NCBI RefSeq assembly: GCF_029952525.1
Contig: NZ_JASAOF010000017.1
Span: forward strand, 1-64,000
DNA length: 64,000 bases
Reading direction: 5' to 3'
Origin: Saccharopolyspora ipomoeae
GTDB lineage: Bacteria > Actinomycetota > Actinomycetes > Mycobacteriales > Pseudonocardiaceae
The notes under the pieces: model-generated
Told to the model about the DNA's origin: nothing
What the model saw: the letters and a program-made list of their open reading frames with translations, nothing else
The model's database searches: none
Shown: positions 1 through 17,626 of the stretch, piece after piece
Layout: each line of letters starts with the position of its first letter
How positions within the stretch are numbered: the stretch's first letter is position 1
Made by a program: the position numbers and the translations under genes

Positions 1-7069
<7,069 letters not shown>

Positions 7070-7106
7070 CGGTCCACCTTCATGTCTCGTGTCGAGCTGG
7101 ATCTCG

Positions 7107-10100
7107 TCAGGAGAGGTCGAGCAGCCCGTTGTCGATGGTGTTGAGCAGTTCGTCGACGGGCATCGACTTGATGTCGTCCTCGGAGGGACGCCCGCCGGCC
7201 GAGGGCCGGCCGCGCTCGCGCAGCCAGGCGAGGGTGTCCTCGAGCCGCTGCTTGATCTCGTCGACGTCGTCGTCCGAGGCCCGCAGCGCCGTGGAGAACC
7301 GCTCGAACTCGCTGAGCGCGGACCCGACCTCCGCGGTGTCCTCGACGGTGAGGTTCGCCAGCAGGTGGTCGGCCACGGCGCGCGGCGTCGGGTAGTCGAA
7401 CAGCAGCGCCGAGGGCAGCGGCACGCCCGTCGCCTTCCGCAGCCGGTCGCGCATCTCCAGGCTGGTCAGCGAGTCGAAACCCACGTCGCGGAAGGCGTTG
7501 TCGACGCCGATCGCGGCCGAGCTCGGGTGTCCGAGCACAGCGGCCGCCTCGGCCCGAACGAGGTCCAGGACGGCCGGGCCGCGATCGGCCTGCGCCAGGT
7601 GGGCGAGCTCGTCGACGAACCCGGAGGTGCCGGAGGTGGCGAGGGCGCGCCGCGCGGCCTCGATTCCCGACAGCAGCGGGCTGGGACGGACTGCGGTGAA
7701 GTGCGGGGCGAAGTTCTCCCAGTCCAGGTCGGCCACGGTGAGAGCGGTGCGGTCGTCGGCGACGGCCTGCCACAGCGCGGCGAGGGCGAGTTCCGGTTCC
7801 ATCGGCAGAACACCGCGCCGCCTCAGCCGCTCGGCGATCGCCTCGTCCGCGGCGGCGCCCGCCCCGGCCCAGGCTCCCCAGGCGATCGAGGTGGCGGGCA
7901 GGCCTTCGACGCGGCGCTGGCGGGCGACGGCGTCGAGGACGGCGTTGGCGGCGGCGTAGTTGGCCTGCCCGGCGTTGCCGATCGTGCCCGCGACCGAGGA
8001 GAACAGCACGAAGAAGTCCAGGTCGCGGTCGCGGGTGAGCTCGTCGAGCAGCAGCGCGGAGTCCACCTTGGACTCGAAGACCTCGCCGAAGCGCTCGGGC
8101 GTGAGCTGGTCGAGCACGCCGTCGTCGACGACACCGGCCGCGTGCACCACACCGGTGAGGTCGTCGATGCCGTCGAGCACGGTGCCGAGCGCGTCGCGGT
8201 CGGCGGCGTCGCAGGCCTCGATCCGCACCCGCACTCCCCGCTCGCCCAGCTGCTCGGCGAGCTCGGTGGCGGCCGGGGCGTCCGGGCCGCGACGGCTGAT
8301 CAGCACGATCCCTTCGGCGCCGCGTTCGGCCAGGTCGCGGGCCAGGTGCGCGCCGAGCGAGCCGGTTCCGCCGGTGATCAGCACCGTGCCGGACAGCGGT
8401 GCCGGGGCGGCCCGGTGCGAGCGCGGTGCGGGGGCGAGCCTGCGGGCGAACGCTCCTCGGGAGCGGATGGCGACCTGGTCCTCCGCTCCGGCGAGGACAC
8501 CGGTGAGGAGCTCGGCGCCGCGGGCGTCGAGGTGGTCCGGTAGGTCGATCAGGCCGCCCCACCTGCCGGGCAGCTCCAGGGCGGCGACCCGCCCCAGACC
8601 CCACACACCCGCGTAGGTGGAGTCGCGCACCGGGTCGTCGTCCGCGACCGAGACCGCCCCTCGGGTCACGGCCCACACGCGGGCGTCGACGCTCGCGTCG
8701 CCGAGCGCCTGGAGCAGGACGGCGCACTCGACCTCATCACCGAGCGCGATCACGCCCGCCGGGGCGGGAACGTCGGTCAGCTGCTTGGCGAGGTCGTCGC
8801 GCCGGGTGCCGGGTTCGATCGGCAGGCGCACCGCGTCGGCGCCGAGTGCGTCGGCGATCGCGAGCGCCCACGGGTCGGTGGCGAGCTCGGCGGGTGCCGC
8901 GATCAGCCACGGTCCGTCGGGTGTCGCCGGCCGGTGCGTCAGCGGGGTCCAGGTCTCCTGGTAGCACCAGTCGTCGGCGAGGTTGGCGGCGAGCTGTTCC
9001 GGCCAGTAGCGCTCGCGCTGGAACGGGTAGGTCGGCAGGTCGACGAGGTGTGCTCCGGTGCCCGTGAAGCACGGTGCCCAGCCGACGTCCACGCCGGACA
9101 CGTGCAGCCGCGCCAGCGCCTCGACCAGGCCGGTCTCGCCGTCGCGGTCCTGACGCTGCGCCGGGACGAGCACCGCGTCCTCGGGCGCGGAGTCGGCGGC
9201 CATCGCCGAGAGCACCCCGTCGGGGCCCAGTTCCAGGAAGGCGTTCACGCCCCGCTCGCCCAGGGTCCGCACGGTGTCGCCGAAGCGCACGGTGTTGCGG
9301 ACGTGCTGAACCCAGAACTCCGGCGACGTCACGTCGCCGTCGACGGCGATCGGTGTCGTCGGCGTCCGCAGCGACAACCCGCTGATCGCCTCGCGGAAGT
9401 CATCGAGCATCGGGTCCATCAAGGACGAGTGAAACGCATGACTGACCAGCAGATTCCTAGACTTCCACCGCGCCGCCACCTCACCCACGGCGTCCGCGTC
9501 CCCGGCCAGAACAACCGACTCCGGCCCGTTCACCGCCGCCAATGAGATGACACCCGTTCGAGAATTGCCATTTTCGTGGGGTCGAATACCGGAGTTTTCG
9601 GTGGGTCGAATACTCCGGTAATCGTCCCCCCGAATCTGGGAGTTTTTGACCGCAGCAACACCACCCGACAGGAACGGCAAGACCTCGGACTCGCTCGCGC
9701 GGACCGCGACCATCACCCCACCCGTGGGCAAGGCCTGCATCAACGAGGCTCGGGCCGTGATCAGAGTGCACGCGTCCTGGAGGGACAACACGCCCGCCAC
9801 GTGGGCCGCGGCCACCTCACCGATCGAGTGGCCTGCAACGTAGTCCGGGTTGAGGCCGAAGGACTGCGCCAAGCGGTACTGGGCTACCTCCAGGGCGAAC
9901 AAGGCCGGTTGGGCGACGCCCGTTTGGTTGAGGGCTTCCTGATCGTCGCCCCACATCACCTCTCGGACCGACGGGTCCAAGTGGGACAGGACCTCGTCCA
10001 GCGCCCGCGCGAACACCGGGAAGCGGGCGTAGAGGTCTCGGCCCATGCCCAGGCGTTGGGAGCCTTGGCCTGCGAAGAGGACTGCGAGGGTGCGGTCTGT

Positions 10101-13100
10101 GGCGGTGTCTCGGATTTCGCCGGAGGGCAGGCTGACTGCTCGGTGGTTGAAGGTGGAGCGGGAGGTGGCCAGGGAGTGGCCTATGTCGAGGGCTGTGTGG
10201 TCGAGGGCGTTGAGGTGGGTGATCTGGTCGTCGAGGGCGGTTTCGGTCTTGGCTGAGATTGGCCACGGGGTGATGGCCGGTTCGATCTCGGTGGGTTCGG
10301 ACGGGCTGTCCTGGGGCGGGGCTTGTTCGACGATCACGTGGGCGTTGGTGCCGCCGATGCCGAAGGAGGAGACGCCTGCGCGTCGCGGGCGCCCGGTGTC
10401 GGGCCAGCCGACCGGGGCGTTGAGCAGCTCGACCGCGCCCGAACCCCAGGTGACGTGGCCGGACGGGGTTTCTGCGTGCAGCGTGCGCGGGGCGATGCCG
10501 TGACGCATCGCCATCACCATCTTGATCACCCCAGCGACGCCCGCCGCGGCCTGCGTGTGACCGAGGTTCGACTTCACCGACCCCAGCAGCAGCGGACGCT
10601 CCCGACCCTGACCGTAGGTCGCCAGCAACGCCTGCGCCTCGATCGGATCACCCAGAGTCGTCCCGGTGCCGTGCCCTTCGACCACATCGACGTCCGAAGT
10701 GGACAGACCAGCACTGGCCAGGGCTCGGCGGATGACGCGCTGCTGCGAGGGCCCGTTCGGGGCGGTCAGGCCGTTGGAGGCGCCGTCGGAGTTCACCGCC
10801 GAGCCTCGCAGCACCGCCAGCACCCGGTGCCCGTTCCGGCGGGCGTCGGACAGGCGCTCCAGCACGAGCACGCCGGCGCCCTCGGACCAGCCGACGCCGT
10901 CGGCGTCGTCGGAGAAGGACTTGCAGCGGCCGTCCGGGGCAAGGCCGCCCTGCATGGTGAACTCGACGAACGTCGACGGAGTCGACATGACCGTGGCGCC
11001 CCCGGCCAGCGCCAGCGAGCACTCCCCCTGCCGCAACGACTGCGCCGCGAGGTGCATCGACACCAGCGACGACGAGCACGCCGTGTCCACCGTGACCGCC
11101 GGTCCCTCGAACCCGAGCGCGTAGGCGACGCGGCCGGACGCGACGCTGCCCGCGGTCCCGGTCGTCCAGTAGCCCTCGGTTCCCTCGGGCGCGTCGACGA
11201 GACCCGTGCCGTAGTCGTGGTACATGACGCCGGTGAACACGCCCGCGTCGCGGCCCCGCAGCGTCGTCGGGTCGATGCCCGAGCGCTCCAGCGCCTCCCA
11301 GGAGACCTCCAGCAGCAGCCGCTGCTGCGGGTCCATCGCCAGGGCCTCGCGCGGGGAGATGCCGAAGAACCCGGCGTCGAAATCGGCTGCGTCGTGCAGG
11401 AATCCGCCGTGCCGGGTGGCGCTGGTGCCGGGACGTCCAGGTTCGCCGCCGAGCTTGGCGAGGTTCCAGCCGCGATCGGCCGGGAACGGCGACAGCACGT
11501 CACCGCCGTCGGCGACCAGCTGCCAGAGGTCTTCCGGCGAGCTCACCCCGCCGGGGAAGCGGCACCCCATGCCGACGATCGCGATCGGCTCGCCGGGCTC
11601 CGGGCGAGGCCCGGCGATCGGGGGCCGGGTTCGCGTGCCGAGCAGTTCGGCAAGCAGGTGGCGGGCCAGCGCGTGCGGAGTCGGGTGGTCGAACGCCACC
11701 GGAGCGGGCAGGTCCAGGCCGGTGGCGGCGGTCAGCCGGTTGCGCAACGCCACCGCGCTCATCGAGGTCAACCCGAGCTCGCGGAACGCGCTCCGGGCCG
11801 CCGCGGTGCCCAGCGAATCGAGCCCGAGGGCCTGCGAGACCTCGGCGCACACCAGCTCCAGCAGGAAAAGCTCCTGCTCCTGCGATGACAGGCCGGTGAG
11901 CCGCTGCCGCAGCTCGGAGGTCGCCGCCTCGTCCGCCTCCGTCACGCGCGAGGCGTCGTCGAGCAGCTCGCTGGAGAACGACTCCCGGTCGGCGAGCAGG
12001 CGCGCGGGCAAGTCGTGCAACAGGTGCCGGGTGACCTTGCCGGAAGCCGTCCGGGGGATGCGCCGGGTCTCGTAGAGCCGCTCGGGGATCTTGAAACCGG
12101 ACAGCCGCTCCCGGCACACCGCGAACAACGCCTCGGTGTCGACCCCGGTCTCGCGCGGAACCACGAAGGCCACCGGCACCTCGCCGAGCACCTCGTGCGG
12201 TTCACCCGCCACGGCGACGTCGGCGACCCCGGGGGCGCCGCGCAGGACTTCCTCGACCTCGCCGGGGTGGATGTTCTCCCCGCCCCGGTTGATCAGCTCC
12301 TTCACCCGGCCGGTGATGGTCAGGTAGCCGGCCTCGTCCTGCCTGGCCAGGTCGCCCGTGCGGTACCAGCCGCCCGGCAGCGCGGCGGCCGTCGCCTCCG
12401 GCTGGTCGTGGTAGCCCACCATCAGGTTCGGGCCGCGCACCCACACCTCGCCCTCACCGCCCGCGACGTCGAGCCCGGTGTCCGGGTCCACGAGCCGCAA
12501 CGCCAGACCGGGCACCGGCAGGCCGCAGGAGCCGTCGACGCGGGAACCGTGCTGCCAGTTCACCGCCATCAGACCGCAGGTCTCGGTGCTGCCGTAGCCG
12601 TCGAGCAGCGGGACGCCGAAGGTCTCCTCGAAGGCCGTGCGCAGCGACGCCGGGCACACCGACCCGGCGGTCAAGCAGCGCTCCAGCCCGCTCGTGTCGA
12701 CGTCGTGGTTCTGGGCGGCCTCCAGCAGGTGGTGGTACATCGCGGGCACGCCGGTGAGGAACGTGTAGGTCTCGTCCTGGAACGCGCGCAGCACCTCCTC
12801 GCCGGAGAAGCCGTCGAGGACGCGGCAGGTGGCGCCGACCGCGGTCACGCCGATCACGCACAGCACGTGCGCGAGGCTGTGGTGCAGCGGCAGCGGCCAC
12901 AGCACCCGGTCCTGCCCGGACAGGCCGACGATCGGCGCGTAGCAGGCCGCCACCGACCACAGGCAGCTGCGCTGCGTCGACAGCACGCCCTTGGGCTTGC
13001 CGGTGGTGCCGGAGGTGTAGAGCATCCAGGCGACGTCGTCGAGGTCCTGGTCGTCGCGGGCGGGCTGCGCCGGTGCGGCGGCCATCAGGTCCGCGTAGCG

Positions 13101-13541
13101 GGTGACCTCGGCCGGGGTGCCCTCGGGGAGCGGGTCGTCTCCGGTGACCACGATCCGCAGGTGCGGGCGCTCCCGCTGCGCGGCCACGACCTGGTCGAGC
13201 CGTCCGCGGTCGGTGATCACGACGCGGGCGCCGCTGTCGTCGAGGACGTAGGACAGCTCGGCGTCGGCGGAGTGCGGGTTGAACGGCAGCGCCACACCAC
13301 TGGCGCGGGCCACCGCGAGGTAGGACTCCAGCGTCTCCACCGAGTTGCCGAGGTAGATCATCGCCCGGTCGCCGCGGTCCAGCCGGTCCGCCAGGTGACC
13401 CGCCAGCCGTGCCGTGCGCCGCTCGTAGTCGGCGTAGGTGAGGTCCCGCCGGTGGTCGCTGAACGCGATCTTGTCCGGCCACCGCTCGGCGTGCTCGCGC
13501 AGCAGCTCGGACAGCGGCCGGATGAGTTCGGTACGTAACAC
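7107..13541 (-). CDS. Loading-module PKS: acyl-CoA ligase-ACP-KS-AT-KR-ACP
   Basis: Starter-loading PKS of 2,144 aa. Residues ~1-515 are an ANL-family acyl-CoA ligase: [10 protein letters not shown] (176-185), YGSTE (316-320), GYLTITGR (~405-412) and the C-terminal lysine in TASGK (~502). It should adenylate a free acid and pass it to the first ACP (Ser ~593). There is no condensation domain, so this is not an NRPS module. KS begins at 651 (Cys ~820), AT ~1150-1500 (GHSIGE ~1236, HAFH ~1369, malonyl type), KR from ~1718 (VDD, Tyr ~1861, B-type), ACP (Ser ~2023) and a C-terminal docking tail. The layout matches the aromatic-polyene loading PKS FscA as I remember it. GTG 13541 is chosen because GAGGGAG sits 10 bp upstream; the frame is open to 13649 without a better start. 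Codon 2 is TTA, the rare leucine codon read by bldA tRNA. The substrate cannot be named from sequence. Confidence 0.93.
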   Translation of the reverse strand: MLRTELIRPLSELLREHAERWPDKIAFSDHRRDLTYADYERRTARLAGHLADRLDRGDRAMIYLGNSVETLESYLAVARASGVALPFNPHSADAELSYVLDDSGARVVITDRGRLDQVVAAQRERPHLRIVVTGDDPLPEGTPAEVTRYADLMAAAPAQPARDDQDLDDVAWMLYTSGTTGKPKGVLSTQRSCLWSVAACYAPIVGLSGQDRVLWPLPLHHSLAHVLCVIGVTAVGATCRVLDGFSGEEVLRAFQDETYTFLTGVPAMYHHLLEAAQNHDVDTSGLERCLTAGSVCPASLRTAFEETFGVPLLDGYGSTETCGLMAVNWQHGSRVDGSCGLPVPGLALRLVDPDTGLDVAGGEGEVWVRGPNLMVGYHDQPEATAAALPGGWYRTGDLARQDEAGYLTITGRVKELINRGGENIHPGEVEEVLRGAPGVADVAVAGEPHEVLGEVPVAFVVPRETGVDTEALFAVCRERLSGFKIPERLYETRRIPRTASGKVTRHLLHDLPARLLADRESFSSELLDDASRVTEADEAATSELRQRLTGLSSQEQELFLLELVCAEVSQALGLDSLGTAAARSAFRELGLTSMSAVALRNRLTAATGLDLPAPVAFDHPTPHALARHLLAELLGTRTRPPIAGPRPEPGEPIAIVGMGCRFPGGVSSPEDLWQLVADGGDVLSPFPADRGWNLAKLGGEPGRPGTSATRHGGFLHDAADFDAGFFGISPREALAMDPQQRLLLEVSWEALERSGIDPTTLRGRDAGVFTGVMYHDYGTGLVDAPEGTEGYWTTGTAGSVASGRVAYALGFEGPAVTVDTACSSSLVSMHLAAQSLRQGECSLALAGGATVMSTPSTFVEFTMQGGLAPDGRCKSFSDDADGVGWSEGAGVLVLERLSDARRNGHRVLAVLRGSAVNSDGASNGLTAPNGPSQQRVIRRALASAGLSTSDVDVVEGHGTGTTLGDPIEAQALLATYGQGRERPLLLGSVKSNLGHTQAAAGVAGVIKMVMAMRHGIAPRTLHAETPSGHVTWGSGAVELLNAPVGWPDTGRPRRAGVSSFGIGGTNAHVIVEQAPPQDSPSEPTEIEPAITPWPISAKTETALDDQITHLNALDHTALDIGHSLATSRSTFNHRAVSLPSGEIRDTATDRTLAVLFAGQGSQRLGMGRDLYARFPVFARALDEVLSHLDPSVREVMWGDDQEALNQTGVAQPALFALEVAQYRLAQSFGLNPDYVAGHSIGEVAAAHVAGVLSLQDACTLITARASLMQALPTGGVMVAVRASESEVLPFLSGGVAAVKNSQIRGDDYRSIRPTENSGIRPHENGNSRTGVISLAAVNGPESVVLAGDADAVGEVAARWKSRNLLVSHAFHSSLMDPMLDDFREAISGLSLRTPTTPIAVDGDVTSPEFWVQHVRNTVRFGDTVRTLGERGVNAFLELGPDGVLSAMAADSAPEDAVLVPAQRQDRDGETGLVEALARLHVSGVDVGWAPCFTGTGAHLVDLPTYPFQRERYWPEQLAANLADDWCYQETWTPLTHRPATPDGPWLIAAPAELATDPWALAIADALGADAVRLPIEPGTRRDDLAKQLTDVPAPAGVIALGDEVECAVLLQALGDASVDARVWAVTRGAVSVADDDPVRDSTYAGVWGLGRVAALELPGRWGGLIDLPDHLDARGAELLTGVLAGAEDQVAIRSRGAFARRLAPAPRSHRAAPAPLSGTVLITGGTGSLGAHLARDLAERGAEGIVLISRRGPDAPAATELAEQLGERGVRVRIEACDAADRDALGTVLDGIDDLTGVVHAAGVVDDGVLDQLTPERFGEVFESKVDSALLLDELTRDRDLDFFVLFSSVAGTIGNAGQANYAAANAVLDAVARQRRVEGLPATSIAWGAWAGAGAAADEAIAERLRRRGVLPMEPELALAALWQAVADDRTALTVADLDWENFAPHFTAVRPSPLLSGIEAARRALATSGTSGFVDELAHLAQADRGPAVLDLVRAEAAAVLGHPSSAAIGVDNAFRDVGFDSLTSLEMRDRLRKATGVPLPSALLFDYPTPRAVADHLLANLTVEDTAEVGSALSEFERFSTALRASDDDVDEIKQRLEDTLAWLRERGRPSAGGRPSEDDIKSMPVDELLNTIDNGLLDLS
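9559..9654 (-). repeat. 24-bp AT-domain repeat array, 4 units
   Basis: Units at 9559, 9583, 9607 and 9631 (CGAATACCGGAGTTTTCG type; the first is diverged, CGAGAATTGCC). Encodes an [24 protein letters not shown]-like stretch in the loading PKS AT. Confidence 0.88.
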
Positions 13542-13796
13542 GACGGCGACGCTCCCTCGTCCAGTGGCTGATCGGGTCGGCCGCCGCTCGGGCCGTCGAA
13601 CCGGCAGGGCGAACCGGGACGCCCCGGCACCGGACGACGTCGCTTGCAACCAGCCGCGACGCTAGACCGAGGGGTAGTGAGAATTTCCCTAGCAAGCACC
13701 CGCGCCGGGATCGCGGGAGTTCAGGACTGGGAGTTCCCCGAGTGTTCTGCGCCTACGGTTGACGCCGCAACGCCACCGACTTCGAGCGGAAGTGAG
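13542..13796. promoter_or_regulatory. Divergent promoter region between loading PKS and tailoring operon
   Basis: This 255-bp gap separates the leftward loading PKS from the rightward FAD hydroxylase gene and must hold promoters for both. The stretch 13640-13700 is less GC-rich than its surroundings and has GCTTGC/GCAAGC ends facing each other (near 13643 and 13692). A TTGACG at 13759-13764 could be a -35 box for the plus strand, but its spacing to the ATG leaves almost no leader. No clear operator or convincing -10 box was found. Confidence 0.45.
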
Positions 13797-15458
13797 ATGT
13801 CGATCCCAGCTGAGCCCCCAAGGTCCGACCGCGGTGCCGACGCGGACGTGGTGATCGTCGGCTGCGGCCCGGTGGGGCTGACCCTCGCCCTGCTGCTCGC
13901 GCACCGCGGGTGGCAGGTGGCGGTCCTGGAGCGCTACGCCGAGCAGTACCCGTTCCCGCGCGTCGTCACCATCGACGGCGAGACCTCCCGGAACTTCGCC
14001 GCCGCCGGGATCGGCGACCAGCTGCACGATCTCGGCGAGCCGATGGGCGTCTACGAGTTCCGCAACGCGGCCGGCGAGGTGCTGCTCAGCTTCGACGCGC
14101 CGTACCGGCCCGGCCACCAGGGCTGGCCGAAAGCCGCTGTCATGCACCAGCCTTCGTACGAGGCCGCGCTGCGCGCGCACGCCGAGACGCTGCCGAACCT
14201 GCGGCTGCTCTGCGGCCACGAGGTCGAGGACCTGACCGATCACGGCGACCGCGTCGAGGTGCGCGCGTCCGGCCCGGCGCTGGAGGACGGCCGCATCACC
14301 GGCTCGTGGCTGGTCGGCTGCGACGGGGCGAACAGCGTCGTCCGCGAGCACATCGGCGCGCAGGTCACCGACCACGGGTTCTCCCAGGACTGGTTGCTGT
14401 GCGACGTGGTGTTCCACGAGCCGCGCGAGTTCCACCCGACCGACGTGCAGATCTGCGACCCGGCGCGGCCGACGACCATCGTCGCCAGCGGGCGCGGTCA
14501 CCGCCGGTGGGAGTTCATGCTGCTGCCCGGCGAGACCGTCGAGGAGTTCAGCACCGAGGAGGCGCTGTGGCGGCTGCTCGAACCGCACGGCGTGTCCCCG
14601 GAGAACGCGAAGCTGACCCGCAACATCGTCTACACCTTCGACGCCTGCATGACCGAGCAGTGGCGCAGCGGGCGGCTGCTGCTGGCCGGGGACTCGGCGC
14701 ACCTGATGCCACCGTTCGCAGGTCAGGGCATGTGCTCGGGCGTGCGGGACGCGGCGAGCCTGGCGTGGCGGCTGGACCTGGTGCTGGGCGGCCGGGCCGC
14801 CGAGCGGCTGCTGGACACCTACCCCGCCGAGCGCGCCAAGCAGGTCCGGCGCACCACCGACGCCTCCATCGAGATGGGCAAGCTGGTCTCCGAGCTCGAC
14901 CCGGCCAAGGCCGCGGCCCGCGACGAGTACCTCATCGCCGCGCGCTCCGAGCAGGACCAGCCCGAGGCCGCGCCGCCGTCGTTCGCGCTGGAGGACGGGT
15001 TCCTGCGGCGGGCCCTCGGCCGCACCATCGCCAAGCCGGCCGGGGAGCTCATGCCGCAGGGCGCGGTGGCGCGCGGCGAGCAGCGCGGGTTGTTCGACGA
15101 CGTGGTCGGTCGCGGTTTCGTGCTGCTGTCCTCGGTGGACCCGCGCGAGGCGCTCGACGACGAGTCCCGCTCGTTCCTCGACGACCTCGGCGCGCACCTG
15201 GTGCGGGTGCTTCCGTTCGGGTCCGGCCCCAAGCACGCGGGCCCGCACGAGGTCGTCGACGTCGGCAACACCTACCTCCCGTACCTCACCGAGTCCCGGC
15301 AGGTCGCGGTGCTGGTGCGGCCGGACTTCTACGTCTTCGGCGGGGCGCGCGACCGCGCCGACCTCACCCGGCTCGTGCGCGAGCTGCGCGCCCAGATCAC
15401 CGGGTCGCCGTCCCTCCAGCGCAGGCCGGTCGCGGCCCGGCGCGATCCACGGCACTGA
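13797..15458 (+). CDS. FAD-dependent aromatic hydroxylase, MhpA (3-(3-hydroxyphenyl)propionate hydroxylase)-like
   Basis: Class A flavoprotein monooxygenase of 553 aa, essentially the length of E. coli MhpA. It has the N-terminal Rossmann motif VIVGCGPVGL (18-27), the DG motif VGCDGANS (~172) and the second FAD motif LAGDSAHLMPPFAGQG (~295), then a thioredoxin-like C-terminal domain typical of phenol hydroxylases. Such enzymes use NAD(P)H and O2 to hydroxylate an activated aromatic ring; some relatives act on polyketide rings. ATG 13797 fits the usual distance to the Rossmann motif. It opens a five-gene plus-strand operon, with a methyltransferase 19 bp downstream. Inference: it oxidises an aromatic starter acid or an aromatic end of the product. 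The substrate is unknown and a Baeyer-Villiger or epoxidase role cannot be excluded. Confidence 0.9.
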   Translation: MSIPAEPPRSDRGADADVVIVGCGPVGLTLALLLAHRGWQVAVLERYAEQYPFPRVVTIDGETSRNFAAAGIGDQLHDLGEPMGVYEFRNAAGEVLLSFDAPYRPGHQGWPKAAVMHQPSYEAALRAHAETLPNLRLLCGHEVEDLTDHGDRVEVRASGPALEDGRITGSWLVGCDGANSVVREHIGAQVTDHGFSQDWLLCDVVFHEPREFHPTDVQICDPARPTTIVASGRGHRRWEFMLLPGETVEEFSTEEALWRLLEPHGVSPENAKLTRNIVYTFDACMTEQWRSGRLLLAGDSAHLMPPFAGQGMCSGVRDAASLAWRLDLVLGGRAAERLLDTYPAERAKQVRRTTDASIEMGKLVSELDPAKAAARDEYLIAARSEQDQPEAAPPSFALEDGFLRRALGRTIAKPAGELMPQGAVARGEQRGLFDDVVGRGFVLLSSVDPREALDDESRSFLDDLGAHLVRVLPFGSGPKHAGPHEVVDVGNTYLPYLTESRQVAVLVRPDFYVFGGARDRADLTRLVRELRAQITGSPSLQRRPVAARRDPRH

Positions 15459-15477
15459 CCAGAAAGGGCGGACCACC

Positions 15478-16434
15478 ATGTCGACGAGCGCGCAGGACTC
15501 CGCGACCGCGGACGACTTCAGCTCGGGCTTCCGCAAGCTCAACACCAAGCACTCCTCCGGTCCGCCGCCCGAGCGGGTCAAGGGCGCGGTGTCGGAGATC
15601 TACAACGGGGTCGCCTCGTGGTCGACCCAGGGCGACTTCTGGAACTGGGGCCTGCACGACGAGGACCTGCTGAGCGAGATCCGCTCTCTCATACCGGGTT
15701 TCGACGAGCACGGCACCGACGGGTTCTCCGAGCAGCTGTACTTCCAGGCGCTGCGCCAGGTTCCGGTCCCGCTGGGCGACTACGCGGGCAAGAAGGTCCT
15801 CGAAGTCGGCTGCGGTCTCGGCGAGGGGCTGAACTTCGTGTCGCGGATCATCGACGCCTCGGAGGTCGTCGGGCTCGACCTGTCGCAGGCCGCCACCGAC
15901 CGCGCCAACGCACGGCTGTCCCGGGGCGATCGGCTGCGCTTCGTGCAGGGCGACGCGGAGGACCTGCCGTTCGCCGACGGCGAGTTCGACGTGGTGCTCA
16001 ACGTCGAGAGCTCCCACAACTACCCCGATCTCGGCGGATTCCTGAACGAGGCCGCCCGCGTGCTCAAGCCCGGCGGGTACCTCTCGCACATCGACCTGTT
16101 CATCGACCAGTCCCACGAGCTGCTCGGCCGGATCAAGCAGGAGGACGGGCCGCTGGAGTGGGTCGAGGACGTCGACGTGACCGAGCGGGTGCGCTCGGCG
16201 ATCCGCAAGCGCCTGGAGCCGGGAAGCTTCTACCGCCGGAACTTCTCGGCGAAGAAGCTGTCGTTCAAGACCCGGATCATGATGGGGCGCGGCGGTTCTC
16301 ACCTCGCCGGAGCCGATTTCGTCGGACATCGCGACGTGGTCGACCAGGTGCTGGAGGCGACCCGCATCCGGCCCAGGCGCGCCCAGCAGTCCTACCACAG
16401 CTACCGGCACCACATCGCCCGCAAGAAGCCGTGA
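15478..16434 (+). CDS. SAM-dependent methyltransferase, phthiotriol dimycocerosate methyltransferase-like
   Basis: Class I methyltransferase of 318 aa. The SAM-binding motif I is VLEVGCGLGE (~108), followed by an acidic GLDLSQ strand, GDAEDLPF and the LNVESSHNYP motif. The block GDAE(D/N)LPF...FDVVLNVE(S/A)SH closely resembles the mycobacterial phthiotriol/phenolphthiotriol dimycocerosate methyltransferase (Rv2952), which O-methylates a polyketide hydroxyl. By analogy this enzyme probably O-methylates a polyketide or aromatic hydroxyl. ATG 15478 lies 19 bp after the FAD hydroxylase stop with AAAGGGCGG in between. No membrane segment is seen. The substrate is not deducible. Confidence 0.88.
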   Translation: MSTSAQDSATADDFSSGFRKLNTKHSSGPPPERVKGAVSEIYNGVASWSTQGDFWNWGLHDEDLLSEIRSLIPGFDEHGTDGFSEQLYFQALRQVPVPLGDYAGKKVLEVGCGLGEGLNFVSRIIDASEVVGLDLSQAATDRANARLSRGDRLRFVQGDAEDLPFADGEFDVVLNVESSHNYPDLGGFLNEAARVLKPGGYLSHIDLFIDQSHELLGRIKQEDGPLEWVEDVDVTERVRSAIRKRLEPGSFYRRNFSAKKLSFKTRIMMGRGGSHLAGADFVGHRDVVDQVLEATRIRPRRAQQSYHSYRHHIARKKP

Positions 16435-16528
16435 TCCCAGACGCGATCTTGGTGAAGCAGTGGGCGTTTCACTAACGCCCGCCTGCCTATCGTGTCATCG
16501 TCCGGCCCTTCCACGCCCAGGAGAAGTC

Positions 16529-17566
16529 TTGACGGACAACGCGAACGAGGTCAGCCAGCAGCCGCTGCTCGATCTGACCACCGGATTCATGCGCTTCAAG
16601 ACCTTCGCGGCCGCGGTGGAGCTGGACGTGTTCACCCGGCTCTCCGGGGGACGCGAGGTCACCGCCGAGGAGTTCGCCGCGGAGATCGGGCTGCAGCAGC
16701 GCCCGGCGGACATCCTGCTGCCTGCGCTGGTGTCGCTCGACCTGCTCGACAAGCGCGACGGCCGCTACCGGAACTCGGCGATGGCCGAGGAGTTCCTGGT
16801 CAGGGGAAAGCCCTACTTCTTCGGCGGTTTCGTGCAGTTCTACGACCGCGGCCTCTACCCCGGCTGGGAGCAGCTGGTGAACTCGCTGCGCACGAACCGG
16901 TCGATGTTCGTCGACCCCGAGCAGCAGCAGGACACGGTCTTCGCCCCCAACGACTTCATGATGAACTTCTTCTGGGAGGCGATGCACGCGCTGGCCGGCT
17001 ACACCGGCAAGGAGCTCGGTGCGGCCTACGACTTCAGCCGCCACCAGCGCCTCCTCGACGTCGGCGGCGGTTCCGGCGGCATCCCGATCGAGCTGTGCAG
17101 CCGGGTTCCGGGGCTGAGCGCGGGCGTCTACGAACTGCCGCACGTGTGCACCGTGGTCGAGCGCAAGATCGCCGAGGCCGGGCTCGACGACGTCATCGAC
17201 GCCGTGCCCGGTGACTTCACCACCGACGAGACGCTTCCCGGCGGCTACGACGCCATGCTGCTCAGCCAGGTCATGCACTGCGGCGACGAGAAGAGCAACC
17301 GGGAACTGCTGGACAAGTGCTTCGCCGCGCTCGAACCCGGAGGCTCCGTGCTCATCTGCGAGCTGCTGCTCGACCCCGACCGCACCGGACCCGCCAACGC
17401 CGCGGTGATGGGGCTGAACATGCTGGTCAGCCACCCGGGCGGGCAGAACTACTCGGAGGCCGAGTACCAGGACTGGCTCGCCGACGCGGGATTCGTCGAC
17501 CTGGAGGTGATCCGCATCAACGCGGCGGGCGCCGACGGCGCCGTCATCGGCCGCAAACCCGAGTGA
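16529..17566 (+). CDS. O-methyltransferase, Methyltransf_2 family with N-terminal dimerisation domain
   Basis: Protein of 345 aa with a helical dimerisation domain (~1-110, LLDLTTGFMRFKTFAAAVEL) and a SAM-binding domain with LLDVGGGSGG (~175). The histidine in SQVMHCGDE sits where DnrK/MmcR/plant COMT-type enzymes carry their catalytic or near-catalytic His. Family members O-methylate phenols or quinone hydroxyls, so an aromatic hydroxyl is the likeliest target, possibly one made by the neighbouring flavoenzymes. TTG 16529 is chosen because AGGAGAAG lies 5-10 bp upstream; an in-frame ATG at 16460 would add 23 residues with no good ribosome site. The 94-bp gap upstream and the palindrome-bearing 111-bp gap downstream suggest possible extra control within the operon. 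Confidence 0.88.
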   Translation: MTDNANEVSQQPLLDLTTGFMRFKTFAAAVELDVFTRLSGGREVTAEEFAAEIGLQQRPADILLPALVSLDLLDKRDGRYRNSAMAEEFLVRGKPYFFGGFVQFYDRGLYPGWEQLVNSLRTNRSMFVDPEQQQDTVFAPNDFMMNFFWEAMHALAGYTGKELGAAYDFSRHQRLLDVGGGSGGIPIELCSRVPGLSAGVYELPHVCTVVERKIAEAGLDDVIDAVPGDFTTDETLPGGYDAMLLSQVMHCGDEKSNRELLDKCFAALEPGGSVLICELLLDPDRTGPANAAVMGLNMLVSHPGGQNYSEAEYQDWLADAGFVDLEVIRINAAGADGAVIGRKPE

Positions 17567-17569
17567 CCT

Positions 17570-17609
17570 GATTTCAATGGAAACCGGGTCCCGGATCTCC
17601 ACTGAAATC
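17570..17609. repeat. Imperfect inverted repeat after the O-methyltransferase gene
   Basis: GATTTCAATGGA (17570-17581) and TCCACTGAAATC (17598-17609) are inverted copies with one mismatch, enclosing a CCGGGTCCCGG palindrome. It begins 4 bp after the O-methyltransferase stop and could act as an attenuator or mRNA-stabilising hairpin. Confidence 0.55.
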
Positions 17610-17626
17610 GGGTTCCCGACTTCCCG

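Noticed and set aside
11591-13541. NRPS adenylation module
   Set aside because: The adenylating domain is followed by an ACP and KS with no condensation domain; its motifs fit acyl-CoA ligases such as those in FscA-type loading PKSs.
13542-13649. N-terminal extension of the loading PKS to 13649
   Set aside because: The extra 36 residues are Arg/Ser-rich with no homology feel and no ribosome site, whereas GAGGGAG precedes GTG 13541.
13689-15581. 630-aa minus-strand frame opposite the first flavoenzyme
   Set aside because: It is the complement of a gene with clear FAD motifs, shows no recognisable domain and overlaps it entirely.
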